Shown: positions 41,701-51,661 of the stretch, in pieces
How positions within the stretch are numbered: position 1 is the first letter of the stretch
Layout of the letters: every line of letters starts with the position of its first letter
Source: Winogradskyella psychrotolerans RS-3
Lineage (GTDB): Bacteria; Bacteroidota; Bacteroidia; Flavobacteriales; Flavobacteriaceae
Direction: 5' to 3'
DNA length: 64,000 nt
NCBI RefSeq assembly: GCF_000427335.1
Contig: NZ_ATMR01000007.1
Location: forward strand, 172,012 to 236,011
The notes under the pieces: generated by a model
Told to the model about the DNA's origin: nothing
Databases searched by the model: none
The model's input: only the letters and a program-made list of their open reading frames with translations
Program-made: the position numbers and the translations under genes

Positions 41701-43850
41701 AGTTTAACGACTTCAAAATCACAAAGAACAATCAATCCATAGAACTTACTGATAAATTAAATAACATTTCAAAAAAACATATTGCTATAGCTTTTGAAAA
41801 TTTTGATATTAATGAAGTATTCAACTATTTAAACCCTACAGCAGAATTAGCAAGCGGCAAATTAAATGGTGATTTTATTCTCGAAGATCCTTTTGAAAAT
41901 ACAGGAATTATTGCTGATTTAAGCATTGAAGAATTCAACGCCCTTAAAACAGATTTAGGCACATTAAGTATTAACGGTAATTCACTTGGAGCAGGCAGTT
42001 ATGCGTTTAATGCAGGATTAAAAGGTGGAGATATCGACTTTGATCTCGTTGGAGATTATACGGTTACCAACACCGTTGCTAATTTAGATCTTGATTTTGA
42101 TATTAATGAATTTAAAATGAAAGCACTCAACACGCTATCTTTGGGAGAAATCAAAGAAACAGATGGTAGTTTTTCTGGTAATTTTAAAGTTACAGGCACC
42201 ACTTCAGATCCGCAATACAATGGTTCTTTAACATTCAATAATGCAAGTTTTAATGTTGCCAAGCTCAACTCAAAATTTAGCATGGCTAATGAAAAATTGA
42301 ACATTAACAACGCAGGACTTTCAATGACCGATTTCACCATTCGTGATGAAAATAATAATGCATTGGTGCTTTCAGGAAAAGTGGGTACTAAAAACTTTAT
42401 TAATCCTACATTCGATCTAAGTGTTAAGGCTACTAATTTTCAGGTATTAAATGCCACAAAAGAAGATAATGAAGAATTTTACGGCAAAGTTAGTTTTGAT
42501 GCTAGCGCTAAATTAACTGGCGATTTACAAATTCCTAAACTAGACGCCAAATTAACCTTAGGCTCCGATACAGATTTAACTTATGTAATGCCGTCTTCTG
42601 TTGCGAGTATTGAAGAACGCGATGGTGTGGTGATTTTTGTAAATCGTGAAAATCCTGATGCGATTCTAACCCAAACAGAAGAACAAACCGCCACTATTAA
42701 AGGTTTCGATATTTCTGCATTACTCAAAATTGGCAAAAATGCAGCAGTTACTATTATTATAGACGAAGAAACCGGAGACAACTTTAAAGCTTCTGGAGAG
42801 GGTGATTTTGTCTTCACGATGAACCCAAATGGACGAATCACACTTACGGGTGCTTATGAGATCTTAGATGGTCATTACGAGCTAAACCTATACAATTTAG
42901 TAAATAGAAAATTCTTAATTGCGCCTGGAAGTCGAGTGACGTGGTCTGGTGATCCTTTGGATGCCAAATTAGATGTGCGTGCTATTTACAATTTAGAAAC
43001 CTCTGCTTCTGGATTAATGGCATCACAAATTTCGGGATCAGATCCCTCAGTAAAAAGCAAATACAAGCAAGTTTTACCATTTAATGTGTATCTTAATATC
43101 GATGGAGAATTGTTACAGCCTAAAATTTCCTTTGGTTTAGATATGCCAGAAGAAGACCAAGGTGCCATTGGCGGACAGGTTTATGGTAGAGTTCAACAAG
43201 TTAATCAACAAGAAGGAGAACTTAATCGTCAGGTATTTTCTCTCTTAGTCTTAAATCGTTTTTATCCAGATGCCGGCAGTGATGGTAGTGATGGTGGTTT
43301 TGCGACCATTGCAAGAGACAATTTAAACGATGCGGTTTCGGATCAGCTGAACGCGTTTTCAGATAAATTATTAGGGAAATCTGGTATTGAGCTCGACTTT
43401 GGATTAAATAGCTACACCGATTACCAAGGAGATGCTCCAACAGACCGAACACAATTAGATATTGCAGCGCAGAAAAAACTATTTAACGATCGGTTAACCG
43501 TTAGAGTTGGTAGTGAAGTCGATATTCAAGGCAGTAGCAGCACAGGTGAAGAAGCTCCAATAATTGGTAACGTAAGTTTAGAATATACTCTTACAGAAGA
43601 TGGCAGGTATCGCTTAAAAGGTTTTAGAAAAAGTGAATTTGAAAATGTTATAGACGGACAAACCATCGTTAGTGGTATCGGTTTAATTTTTACACAAGAA
43701 TTTAACCAATTTAGCGAACTTTGGGATGCGATATTACGTTCCAAAAAAGAGGAAGATGAAACGAATGACGCAAAAAAAGAAGCGGCAAAGAAAGAACTTG
43801 AAGCTAAAGCAGAAACCACAGAAAAAAGCTTAGAACAGAAAAAGAATTGA
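38754..43850 (+). CDS. tamB: TamB-like translocation and assembly protein
   Basis: A very large (1698-residue) AsmA/TamB-superfamily protein anchored in the inner membrane by one N-terminal helix (about residues 24-43) and spanning the periplasm as a beta-helical groove. The C-terminal DUF490 domain is recognisable from about residue 1300. A charged lysine/glutamate-rich tail ends the protein. The start is TTG 38754; no suitable ATG is near. The tamL stop-start overlap (43847-43850) couples the two genes, as expected for partners in outer-membrane protein or lipid export. Confidence 0.92.
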   Translation: MNKIENTEPQAPKKRQYRWFRRTLRVLLGILVFFFLVVLFVRSPWGQGIIVDKAVSYVSDKTRTKVAIEKLFITFDGDIQLDGLYLEDKKGDTLVYSKSLEANMPLIKMISGNGIGVDALDWDGLRANVIRKDSIEGYNFQFLIDAFASTDTTTVATDTTSTPLNLVLGNLNFNNFDIVFDDAVAGIDSRFKIGKLKANMKTTNIEDMIFDASTIELSEANIKFIQKPVTIDTTTSETPLPKLSFETIALNNVVAYYESQPDRLIADVDISEFSTESPLINLAASDFNLKNITLKNSKISLTTDAEINGLTQKNEEVTNEAKTDITTFEWPQLTINIASIDFENNHINYSVGNAKPTKDIFNPNAISLSNFTLQAKDISLKDKEATLALEQLNFNEFSGLNLNQLAVNFNATDQNMHLDDLKFKLNNNSISGYAHLEYQSLSKLIEAPETTKVNLNLPAFQLSLTEIFKFQPDLKNNEYLNKLSKKLVLGNLNASGTLASINLNKAELNWGNSTKISTKGTLQNVTNPETLQFNIPQFSAVTKRSDLIQFVNEEDLGISFPIDVKFVAQFKGSLEDISTKAKLTTSQGLASVDGNFKNTDNISYDALLTIEEYKVNELLNNPQLGALSLTLKSKGSGSTINTLNADLEATISDFQLNNYAIKNLNINGDIKDGSGTINSKYKDDNLNANLEAYVVLDSISPEANVTLDIIGANLQALGLMNRNVKTAMHLTADFKSNGERYDASATLDKGVVVYDNRSYLIGDLNAFAHVEKDTTSVTIKNKIIDLDLQSNTDPQTFSKALKRHVLSYFYRETDKSDSISDFVNLNLKGRIAQSPLLNDVFLVNARDLDTINIAVDFNERRRKLKANITAPHINYSGNTLDSLAFSIDTDKENFNFNLGFNNVNAGPLDVPKTIIKGKQTDHELSLDFLGYHDGEKLMNINTKLTGDRERLVFTVSPDSLILNKEKWTIPQSNEMVLTDKNLEFNDFKITKNNQSIELTDKLNNISKKHIAIAFENFDINEVFNYLNPTAELASGKLNGDFILEDPFENTGIIADLSIEEFNALKTDLGTLSINGNSLGAGSYAFNAGLKGGDIDFDLVGDYTVTNTVANLDLDFDINEFKMKALNTLSLGEIKETDGSFSGNFKVTGTTSDPQYNGSLTFNNASFNVAKLNSKFSMANEKLNINNAGLSMTDFTIRDENNNALVLSGKVGTKNFINPTFDLSVKATNFQVLNATKEDNEEFYGKVSFDASAKLTGDLQIPKLDAKLTLGSDTDLTYVMPSSVASIEERDGVVIFVNRENPDAILTQTEEQTATIKGFDISALLKIGKNAAVTIIIDEETGDNFKASGEGDFVFTMNPNGRITLTGAYEILDGHYELNLYNLVNRKFLIAPGSRVTWSGDPLDAKLDVRAIYNLETSASGLMASQISGSDPSVKSKYKQVLPFNVYLNIDGELLQPKISFGLDMPEEDQGAIGGQVYGRVQQVNQQEGELNRQVFSLLVLNRFYPDAGSDGSDGGFATIARDNLNDAVSDQLNAFSDKLLGKSGIELDFGLNSYTDYQGDAPTDRTQLDIAAQKKLFNDRLTVRVGSEVDIQGSSSTGEEAPIIGNVSLEYTLTEDGRYRLKGFRKSEFENVIDGQTIVSGIGLIFTQEFNQFSELWDAILRSKKEEDETNDAKKEAAKKELEAKAETTEKSLEQKKN

Positions 43851-46143
43851 ATTTGAAACGAATTTTAAAACATAGTATCTACTTTATAGTCTTCGGAATG
43901 ATTTTATACTCTTGCAGTATTAAAAAATACATCCCTGAAGGAGAGAAATTATACACTGGTGCTAAAATTGAAATTGAAGCCGATTCTGCTGTTGAAAATA
44001 TTAAAGCATTAAAATCAGATTTAGAAACCGTTTTAAGACCAGAACCTAATTCAAAATTTTTAGGGATGCATTTAGGTTTATATTACCATTACAAATCTCA
44101 AAAGGACAACCCAGGTTTCATCAACCGATGGTTAAATAAAAAAATAGGAGAAAAACCTATTTATCAATCGGATATAAAAACATTTGAAATCGAAGATGTA
44201 TTGATAAACCGGTTAGAAAACAAAGGTTTCTTTTATAGCTCAGCAGCATCTTCTATAGAAGAAAAAGAAACAGAGGCTTTTGTAAATTATAAAGTACAAG
44301 TTACAAAACCCTACACCTTAGCAAATTTCCAACTCGATTCTATGCCCTCACCAATATACGAGGACGTCAAAAATGTGACTCAAGATTCCCCTATTCACAA
44401 AAATATGCGTTTTGACTTATCTAATATGAAATTAGAGCGTCAGCGTATCGATGTAGAATTAAAGAAAAGAGGTTATTATAACCTCAACCCTGATTTTTTT
44501 ATTTTTGAAGCAGACACCAATCAGTACGATAATAAACGTTTCGATTTATTCTTAAGGCTAAAGGCTGAAGTTCCTCAAAAGGCAACCATCCCCTACCATA
44601 TTAAACAGCTTAACATTTACCCAAACTACGATTTACAAGATTCAACCTATAGCGAAAAGCAGCGTTTTAAAGAAAAAATTACTATCAAGACTCGCTTTTT
44701 ATAAAGCCAAAATATCTAGATAAATATATTACGCTAAAAGAAGGAGATTTTTACGATCCGCAATCCTCAAAAAATACAGCAAGGCGCTTATCGACTATTG
44801 GCGCTTATAAATATGTCAATATTCAATATAAAGAAATAGACTCCTTACAAACCGATAGTTTGGGTACTCTCGAAGCTAATATTTACTTATCACCTTTAAC
44901 TAAACGCGCAGTGCGAGCTGAGCTACAAGCCGTAACAAAATCTAACAATTTCACAGGGCCAAACTTAGCCTTAACGTATAGTAACCGAAATCTTTTTAAA
45001 GGTGGCGAGACTTTAAACATTAGTACCAATGTTGGTTATGAAACGCAGTTTGCGAGTGGTGATAATTCGGGCTTAAGCAGTTTAGAGTTGGGTTTAAAAG
45101 GTGAAATAATTTTTCCTCGCGTGATATTCCCGATAACATTCAACGAAAATTTCTTTGAATATTCCATTCCGAAAACAAAAACGAGCCTTGGTGTTAATTA
45201 TTTAAGTCGAAGTAAATTATACACGTTATTATCTGGCAGTGCGCTTTTTGGATATTCATGGAATGCTAACAAATACATCACCTATGAGTTTAATCCTATT
45301 TCAGTTAATTACACACAACTCACAAAAACGTCAACGGAATTTGAAGAGATATTAGACGACAATCCGTTTTTACAACAAAGTTTCGATCAGCAATTTATTT
45401 CCGGATTAACCTTTTCCTTCACCTACAACGAAATGGTAGATTCTAATGATCCGCATCAATTTTATTTAAATACAACCCTAGATGTCGCAGGAAACTCCAT
45501 TGGTTTATTTGGTAAAGATGGAGAACCAGATGAGCCTAAAACATTTCTTGGGCTGCAATATGCGCAATATGCAAAAGCGGATATGGATTTACGATTTCAT
45601 CTCAACTTCGGAAAAAATAAGTCACAAACTATAGCAACCCGATTCTTCGCTGGCTACGGCTTACCTTATGGCAATTCTGATGTGATTCCTTACGTGAAGC
45701 AATATTTCTCAGGCGGTCCATATAGCGTTAGAGCCTTTAGAATTCGTTCCTTAGGCCCAGGAACGTATAGCGCAGAAGCTGATGAAGACAATAATAGCAG
45801 CACTTACTTTGACCAAACCGGAAACATTAGATTAGAAGCCAATGTGGAGTACCGTTTTCCAATATTTTCATTTTTTAAAGGAGCTATTTTCGCTGACGCT
45901 GGAAATGTTTGGAACTCAAAATCGAACCCATCTTTTGATAATGAAGAAGACAAATTTACATCCGACTTCATCAATCAATTGGGTATGGGAACAGGGATTG
46001 GTCTTCATATAGATGTGCAAGGATTTGTCATTCGTTTCGATTTGGCTGCACCATTTCACGACCCTTCTCTACCAGAAGGTCAACGATGGGACTTTAAAAT
46101 CGATGAACCTGTGCTAAATTTCGCCATTGGGTATTCGTTTTAA
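43847..46143 (+). CDS. tamL: TamA/BamA-family lipoprotein (TamL), interrupted by one frameshift
   Basis: The outer-membrane partner of TamB: POTRA domains followed by an Omp85 beta-barrel, made as a lipoprotein (lipobox ILYSC, C23), a form known in Bacteroidota as TamL. The first part runs 43847-44704. The second part continues in the next frame (44699 onward) to 46143, with family barrel motifs such as YFSGGPYSVRAFR. The break is at T5 (44697-44701): one more T restores the frame exactly, giving TTTTTTATAAAGCC. The gene start is TTG 43847 or 43853. Because the rest is intact and the barrel ends in YSF, I read the break as a sequencing error rather than true decay. Confidence 0.88.
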
Positions 46144-46206
46144 ATGAAGTTGTAGCTGAAGTTGAAACTGAAATTTTAAATTCACAGCTCATCTTGGCTC
46201 ACAACT

Positions 46207-46297
46207 CACGGCTCACGACTCACGACTCACGACTCACGACTCACGACTCACGACTCTCGACTCACGACTCACGACTCACGACTCACGACTCACGACT
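46207..46297. repeat. Tandem array of 7-bp units (CACGACT)
   Basis: Thirteen consecutive 7-base units: one CACGGCT, six CACGACT, one CTCGACT, then five CACGACT. Degenerate units precede it (46184-46206). It lies between tamL and guaD, in no gene, and has the look of a slippage-prone microsatellite. Confidence 0.95.
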
Positions 46298-46382
46298 CTT
46301 AAAATAAATCCGTTTTCATTCTATTCTCAAAAATTTAATACCTTTATTCAAACTAAAAATTCAAATAAGACAATAACACTAT

Positions 46383-46856
46383 ATGACAGATAAAGAACAA
46401 TTCATGAAAGAAGCTGTAAACGCAGCTTTAAAAGGAATGAACAACAATGAAGGCGGACCATTTGGCTGTGTCGTTGTTAAAGACGGAAAAATTGTAGGAC
46501 GCGGAAATAACAAAGTTACCTCTACCAACGACCCAACCGCTCATGCTGAAGTTACAGCGATTAGAGATGCTTGTAAAAACTTGGATTCTTTTCAACTAGA
46601 TGGTTGCGAAATTTACACCTCTTGCGAACCTTGCCCTATGTGTTTAGGCGCTATTTATTGGGCGAGACCAGACAAAGTATATTATGGAAGTAACCAAGTA
46701 GATGCTGCAAATATTGGCTTTGATGATGAATTTATTTACAAAGAAATTCCATTACCATATTCAGAACGTAGCATTCCATTTGAACAATTAGCTCGTGAGG
46801 TTGCATTGGAACCTTTTCAGGAATGGACTAAGAAAATGGATAAAACAGAATACTAA
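46383..46856 (+). CDS. guaD: Guanine deaminase (CDA-fold)
   Basis: This zinc deaminase of 157 residues would convert guanine to xanthine. Zinc ligands are H54 (in HAE, with catalytic E56) and C84/C87 in PCPMC. The GNNKVTSTNDPTAHAE region and the C-terminus match nucleoside/guanine deaminases better than tRNA-adenosine deaminase TadA. The xanthine dehydrogenase genes follow, so guanine to xanthine to urate is the likely path. Confidence 0.88.
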   Translation: MTDKEQFMKEAVNAALKGMNNNEGGPFGCVVVKDGKIVGRGNNKVTSTNDPTAHAEVTAIRDACKNLDSFQLDGCEIYTSCEPCPMCLGAIYWARPDKVYYGSNQVDAANIGFDDEFIYKEIPLPYSERSIPFEQLAREVALEPFQEWTKKMDKTEY

Positions 46857-46867
46857 ATAATCCAATA

Positions 46868-46976
46868 CGTCAGTTCGAGTGTTTTGACTTTTGGGTCGAA
46901 ATGTATCGAGAACTTTCATCACAAATAAAGCTTCTCGATACAAAATTCCGCAAAGAGAATTTTATTCGAAGTGACG
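46868..46976. repeat. Nested inverted repeat between guaD and xdhA
   Basis: Outer arms CGTCAGTTCGA (46868-46878) and TCGAAGTGACG (46966-46976) differ at one position. Inner arms GTATCGAGAA (46903-46912) and TTCTCGATAC (46932-46941) are perfect. A palindromic intergenic element; no coding signal. Confidence 0.65.
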
Positions 46977-47019
46977 CTATCGTTACATTTTTAATTCATT
47001 TATAATTGAAATAACTAAC

Positions 47020-48429
47020 ATGATCACCTTCATCCTAAATAACAAAACCATTAAAACATCGGAGCATTCCGGAACCACTTTATTGGATTTTGTACGTTAC
47101 CAACAACGCTTAACAGGAACCAAAATTGGTTGTCGTGAAGGCGATTGTGGTGCTTGCACACTTTTGGTCGGTACACTAAGCGACGATACGATGGAATACC
47201 AAAGTATCACCTCATGTATTTCACCTATAGGAAACGCACATGGCAAACATATTGTAACGGTTGAAGGCACCAATCTAAAAGACAAACTCACCACAGCTCA
47301 AGAAGCCATGAAAGCAAATTACGCGACGCAATGCGGATTTTGCACACCTGGTTTTGTGATAGCCTTAACCGGCTTTGCTTTATCAAATTCTGAAAACAAT
47401 TACAGTAATGCCATTGACGCTATTAGTGGAAACATTTGTAGATGTACAGGTTATAAAGCCATTGAAAAAGCGGCACATCAAGTGGTTGAAAAATTAGAAC
47501 ATCAAGAAAAAAATTCTTTTAAATGGTTAATTGACAATGGATTTATTCCAGAGTATTTTGAAAGTATTCCACAACGTTTAAAAGATATTGAATCTAAAGA
47601 TTTAAATCAACCCAAAGGAAAATATGTTTCTGGAGGAACCGATTTATACGTCCAACAAGCTGACAATTTAATAGATAATCCTGTCCATCTTATTGCTGAA
47701 AAAGAGTATTTAAAAGGCATTTCAATTGAAGATGAGATTTGCACGATTGGTACTAATGCGACTGTTTCCGATTTATGGAATCACACAGAGTTAAACAGCA
47801 TTTTACCCAATTTAAGAAAACACTTAAAGTTGGTCTCTTCAGAGCAAATTAGAAACATGGCTTCTTTGGGTGGAAACATAGCCAATGCTTCGCCTATTGG
47901 AGATATGACTATATTTTTCTTAGCATTTAATAGTGATCTTACGATTACCAATGAAAAAGACGAAGAGCGCAGTGTTGCACTAAACAACTTCTATCAAGGT
48001 TATAAAACTTACGACTTAAACGATGGTGAACTTTTAAAAACCATCAGCTTTAAGTTACCAACAGCGCAGTCTTTTTTCAATTTTGAAAAAGTCTGTAAAC
48101 GCACCCATTTGGATATTGCAAGTGTCAATTCAGCTATACATTTATCAGTTGAAAATGGTACCATTGCAGAAGCGCATGTGTCTCTGGGCGGTGTTGCTGC
48201 TATTCCGAAATATTTACACGATACCTCAGCATTTTTAACAGGAAAACCACTGACTTCAGAAACGATATTAGAAGCTAACGAGATGCTTCAAAAGGAAATT
48301 AGTCCAATTAGTGATGTTCGTGGGACTAGCGACTATAAGCGTTTACTCGCAAGACAATTATTTTTCGCACATTTTACGGAGTTGTTCCCCAATCATTTCA
48401 CCTTAAACGATTTTGTTCAGTATGCATAA
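47020..48429 (+). CDS. xdhA: Xanthine dehydrogenase, Fe-S and FAD subunit
   Basis: A fused 2Fe-2S and FAD subunit of 469 residues. The plant-type ferredoxin cluster is GCREGDCGAC (C38, C43, C46). The second cluster lies in QCGFCTPGF and NICRCTGYK. The FAD domain follows from about residue 185 with SGGTDLYVQ and NIANASPIGD. The molybdopterin subunit xdhB overlaps it by 8 bases. This is the small subunit of a two-subunit, bacterial-type enzyme. Confidence 0.95.
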   Translation: MITFILNNKTIKTSEHSGTTLLDFVRYQQRLTGTKIGCREGDCGACTLLVGTLSDDTMEYQSITSCISPIGNAHGKHIVTVEGTNLKDKLTTAQEAMKANYATQCGFCTPGFVIALTGFALSNSENNYSNAIDAISGNICRCTGYKAIEKAAHQVVEKLEHQEKNSFKWLIDNGFIPEYFESIPQRLKDIESKDLNQPKGKYVSGGTDLYVQQADNLIDNPVHLIAEKEYLKGISIEDEICTIGTNATVSDLWNHTELNSILPNLRKHLKLVSSEQIRNMASLGGNIANASPIGDMTIFFLAFNSDLTITNEKDEERSVALNNFYQGYKTYDLNDGELLKTISFKLPTAQSFFNFEKVCKRTHLDIASVNSAIHLSVENGTIAEAHVSLGGVAAIPKYLHDTSAFLTGKPLTSETILEANEMLQKEISPISDVRGTSDYKRLLARQLFFAHFTELFPNHFTLNDFVQYA

Positions 48430-50746
48430 TAACAAGACAAATACAGTTCGCGACACTAAATTAGATGCGGTTTCAAAATCATTAAAACAAAGCATTAAAA
48501 ACTTAGATTCTTATACGCATGTTCGTGGTGAATCCTTGTATGTTGATGATGTTAATATTAGACAAGGCACATTTCACGCCGTGGTTTTTGACTCACCAAA
48601 AGCACACGGAAAAATAAAACATATCGATTATTCTAAGGCAGAAGCTTTGGAAGGTGTCGAACGTATTTTTACCTACAAAGATGTTCCTGGCGAAAACGAA
48701 ATTGGAGGCATCATTGCAGACGAACCATTATTTGCAGAAGACGAGGTTCATTTTTGGGGCATGCCAATTGCTTTAATTGTTGCCGAATCAGAATTTATTG
48801 CACGAAAAGCGAGAGGTTTAATCGAGATTGAAATAGAAGATTTACCAGTCATCACCACAGCAAAAGAAGCCAAAGCAAAAGGTAGTTTTATCAACGCACC
48901 ACGTTCTTTTAGTTTAGGTGATACTGAAAAAGCATTTACAGAATGTGATTATGTTTTTGAAGGTGAAACCTTTTCCAACGGACAAGAGCATTTATACATT
49001 GAAGCACAAGGCGCTTACGCTGAACCAATGGAAAATGGCAATATAAAAATCACTTCATCTACGCAAGGTCCAACAGCTGTACAAGCCACAACAGCTAGAG
49101 TTCTAGGATTAGCAATGCATAAAATTGAAGTCGATGTCACACGTCTTGGTGGTGGATTTGGTGGAAAAGAAGATCAAGCCACACCTTGGGCAGTTATGGC
49201 TGCTTTGGCAACGCATCACCTAAATCAATCGGTGAAATTGATACTGAATCGTCATGATGATTTACGCATGACAGGAAAACGTCACCCTTACGAAAGCACC
49301 TATAAAATTGGATTATCTAAGGACTTAAAAATTTTAGCTTACCAAACCGAATTTTTACAAAATTCTGGAGCAGCAGCAGATTTATCACCTGCGATTGCTG
49401 AGCGTACCTTATTTCATGCCACCAACAGTTATTACGTACCAAATGTGACCACAAAAGTATTGAGTTGTAAAACCAATTTACCACCAAATACGGCCTTTAG
49501 AGGTTTTGGTGGACCACAAGGTATGTTTGTGATTGAGTCTGCGATTGCAAAAGCAGCTTCTGAAATTGGGGTTTCAGCTATAAAAATTCAAGAGGCTAAT
49601 TTGTTGGATGAAAATGACACATTTTCGTATGGACAAATTGCTAAAAAAGTAGAAGCCAAAAACACATGGCATTCTGCTAAAAACATATTTAATAGTGATG
49701 CTTTAGAACAAGAGGTTGCTGATTTCAACAAAAACAATACAGCATTCAAAAAAGGGCTTTCGTTTATGCCAATTACCTTTGGTATTTCCTTTACCAACAC
49801 ACCAATGAATCATGCACGTGCTTTGGTTCATATTTACTTAGATGGTAGTGTTGGTATAAGCACAGCGGCTGTAGAAATGGGTCAAGGTGTGAACACCAAA
49901 ATGATGCAGATTGCTGCGGATGTATTTTCGATTCCTATTGAAAAAATTAAGATTGAAACTACCAATACTACCAGAGTAGCAAACACCTCACCTTCTGCTG
50001 CGAGTTCTACGGCAGATTTAAACGGAAAAGCCACCTTAATGGCTTGTAATGCTTTGGTAGAACGTTTAAAACTAGTAGCTTCAGAAGATTTAAATGTGTC
50101 AGAAAAGGACATTACTTTAAAAAATGAATCTGTCTTTATAAATGATAAACCATCCGAATTATCATGGACAGACCTCATTAGTAGTGCCATGCTCAAACGT
50201 GTCGCTTTAACTGAAAATGCCCATTATGCCACACCAGAAATTCACTTTGATAAAACGAAAGAAAAAGGACATCCTTTTGCCTATCACGTCTACGGAACAG
50301 CCATCACAACGGTGACTGTAGATTGTACGCGTGGCACTTACGAATTTGACTCTGTTAAAATTGTACACGATTACGGAAAAAGTATGAGTGAAGGCATCGA
50401 TTTAGGTCAAGTAGAAGGTGCTTTAATACAAGGTATCGGCTGGATGACCATGGAAGAAATTGCCTATAATGATGATGGTAAATTGTTATCGAATGCGCTA
50501 TCAACCTATAAAGTACCTGATATATTTTCTGTACCAAAACGTGTGGAAGTGATTCCAGTAGAAACCGAAGGCAATGACATGGCGATTTTGAAATCTAAGG
50601 CCGTTGGTGAGCCACCATTAATGTATGGTATTGGTGCTTATTTCGCACTTCAAAATGCGATAAAAGCTTTTAATTCTAATTATGATTTAGAATTTCATGC
50701 ACCGATGACACCTGAGAAGGTTTTGATGGGGCTATATGAAAAGTAA
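48422..50746 (+). CDS. xdhB: Xanthine dehydrogenase, molybdopterin-binding subunit
   Basis: The catalytic subunit, binding the Mo-cofactor and oxidising xanthine to urate. Motifs are GGFGGKED, FRGFGGPQG, VEMGQGVNTKM and the catalytic glutamate E730 in VGEPPLMYGIG. From ATG 48422 it has 774 residues, normal for XdhB; an upstream in-frame TTG (48413) is less likely. It overlaps xdhA by 8 bases, which suggests translational coupling. Confidence 0.95.
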   Translation: MHNNKTNTVRDTKLDAVSKSLKQSIKNLDSYTHVRGESLYVDDVNIRQGTFHAVVFDSPKAHGKIKHIDYSKAEALEGVERIFTYKDVPGENEIGGIIADEPLFAEDEVHFWGMPIALIVAESEFIARKARGLIEIEIEDLPVITTAKEAKAKGSFINAPRSFSLGDTEKAFTECDYVFEGETFSNGQEHLYIEAQGAYAEPMENGNIKITSSTQGPTAVQATTARVLGLAMHKIEVDVTRLGGGFGGKEDQATPWAVMAALATHHLNQSVKLILNRHDDLRMTGKRHPYESTYKIGLSKDLKILAYQTEFLQNSGAAADLSPAIAERTLFHATNSYYVPNVTTKVLSCKTNLPPNTAFRGFGGPQGMFVIESAIAKAASEIGVSAIKIQEANLLDENDTFSYGQIAKKVEAKNTWHSAKNIFNSDALEQEVADFNKNNTAFKKGLSFMPITFGISFTNTPMNHARALVHIYLDGSVGISTAAVEMGQGVNTKMMQIAADVFSIPIEKIKIETTNTTRVANTSPSAASSTADLNGKATLMACNALVERLKLVASEDLNVSEKDITLKNESVFINDKPSELSWTDLISSAMLKRVALTENAHYATPEIHFDKTKEKGHPFAYHVYGTAITTVTVDCTRGTYEFDSVKIVHDYGKSMSEGIDLGQVEGALIQGIGWMTMEEIAYNDDGKLLSNALSTYKVPDIFSVPKRVEVIPVETEGNDMAILKSKAVGEPPLMYGIGAYFALQNAIKAFNSNYDLEFHAPMTPEKVLMGLYEK

Positions 50747-50764
50747 AATAATAATCGTACATAT

Positions 50765-50844
50765 CCTGCAAGGTCTTTTTTGCACCTTGTAGGTATAAAT
50801 ACTCATTAAAAACGATACCTACAAGGTTTCTGAAACCTTGCAGG
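50765..50844. repeat. Pair of CCTGCAAGG-family palindromes in opposite orientation
   Basis: The first copy is 50765-50793 and the second 50818-50844. The next ORF's TTG start (50838) lies inside the second copy. Confidence 0.75.
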
Positions 50845-51347
50845 ATAAAAACCTAGCTTATCGCACTTCATTACAAAAACAAAACATCCTTAAAGGCGCA
50901 CTAATTTACAGTGCTGGTGATACTATTGCGGCCCTCTTGTTAGACGAGTTCTCTTGGTATCGCTTACTAGGCATGATGTTTATTGGTGCTACTTTTTATG
51001 CGTTTGAAATCCCAAATTATTTTGATTGGATTGTAAAAACGACACAGTTTCGAAAAGGCGCTAAAGCCACATTAAGTAAAACTATTTTAGCAATAGCCTA
51101 TTTTAATCCCTTGTGGATTGCCAGACATTTACTGTTTATTAAATTATTTTCTGGTCAGTTTGAAGCAATTGATTTTAACCTTTTACAGATTGCGTTTTGG
51201 TCGTTTTTAGTAAATATTCCTATTTCCTTTATGGCAAATTATATTATTCAAAACCGATTCCGACTGAAATGGAGGTTTCTTGGATCTGCCGTTTTTTCTG
51301 CTTTAATGGCGATTTATTATGCTTTGAGTGAGACTATTTTTAGTTAA
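50838..51347 (+). CDS. Small integral membrane protein, possibly Mpv17/PMP22-like
   Basis: A 169-residue protein with about four membrane segments. The N-terminal YSAGDTIAALLLDE, then RLLGMMFIGATFYAFEIPNYF and a C-terminal NYIIQNRFRLKWRF, recall the Mpv17/PMP22 fold, but this is a weak resemblance read by eye. The start is uncertain: TTG 50838 lies within a repeat palindrome and there is no ATG before residue 46. It comes 91 bases after xdhB on the same strand. The function is not known. Confidence 0.6.
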   Translation: MQDKNLAYRTSLQKQNILKGALIYSAGDTIAALLLDEFSWYRLLGMMFIGATFYAFEIPNYFDWIVKTTQFRKGAKATLSKTILAIAYFNPLWIARHLLFIKLFSGQFEAIDFNLLQIAFWSFLVNIPISFMANYIIQNRFRLKWRFLGSAVFSALMAIYYALSETIFS

Positions 51348-51661
51348 CCAAATTCCTGCAAACGCAGGAATCTCATTAATGAGAATAAAATTACTATTGT
51401 ACATATCCTGTAAGGTTTTTAGAACCTGACAGGTATAAAAGCTAATTAACAGCAATAAAGTTTTTTAAAATCATATCAGGATAACAGCCGAACAAATAGA
51501 TTATATGTTCTTGCTTTACCAGACCTGCTAGGTTTGAAAAACCAGTGAGGTCTTACTATTTCATATAAGACCTCACCATACGCATACAAATGTAATTCTG
51601 TGATGCGGCATATCCCATAGCTAGACCTGCTAGGTTTGAAAAACCTGCTAGGTCTTCAGAA
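51348..51661. repeat. Repeat-filled intergenic gap (314 bp)
   Basis: No gene. It carries the ATTCCTGC palindrome (51352-51371), a CCTGTAAGG...CCTGACAGG copy (51407-51433) and two AGACCTGCTAGG...AGGTCT palindromes (51521-51553, 51623-51655). It lies between convergent genes. Confidence 0.8.

Noticed and set aside
44697..44704. Programmed frameshift in tamL
   Set aside because: The site lacks a full slippery heptamer and three other genes nearby show the same one-base loss, so a sequence error is simpler.
46184..46297. CRISPR array
   Set aside because: Units are 7 bases with no spacers; it is a plain tandem repeat.
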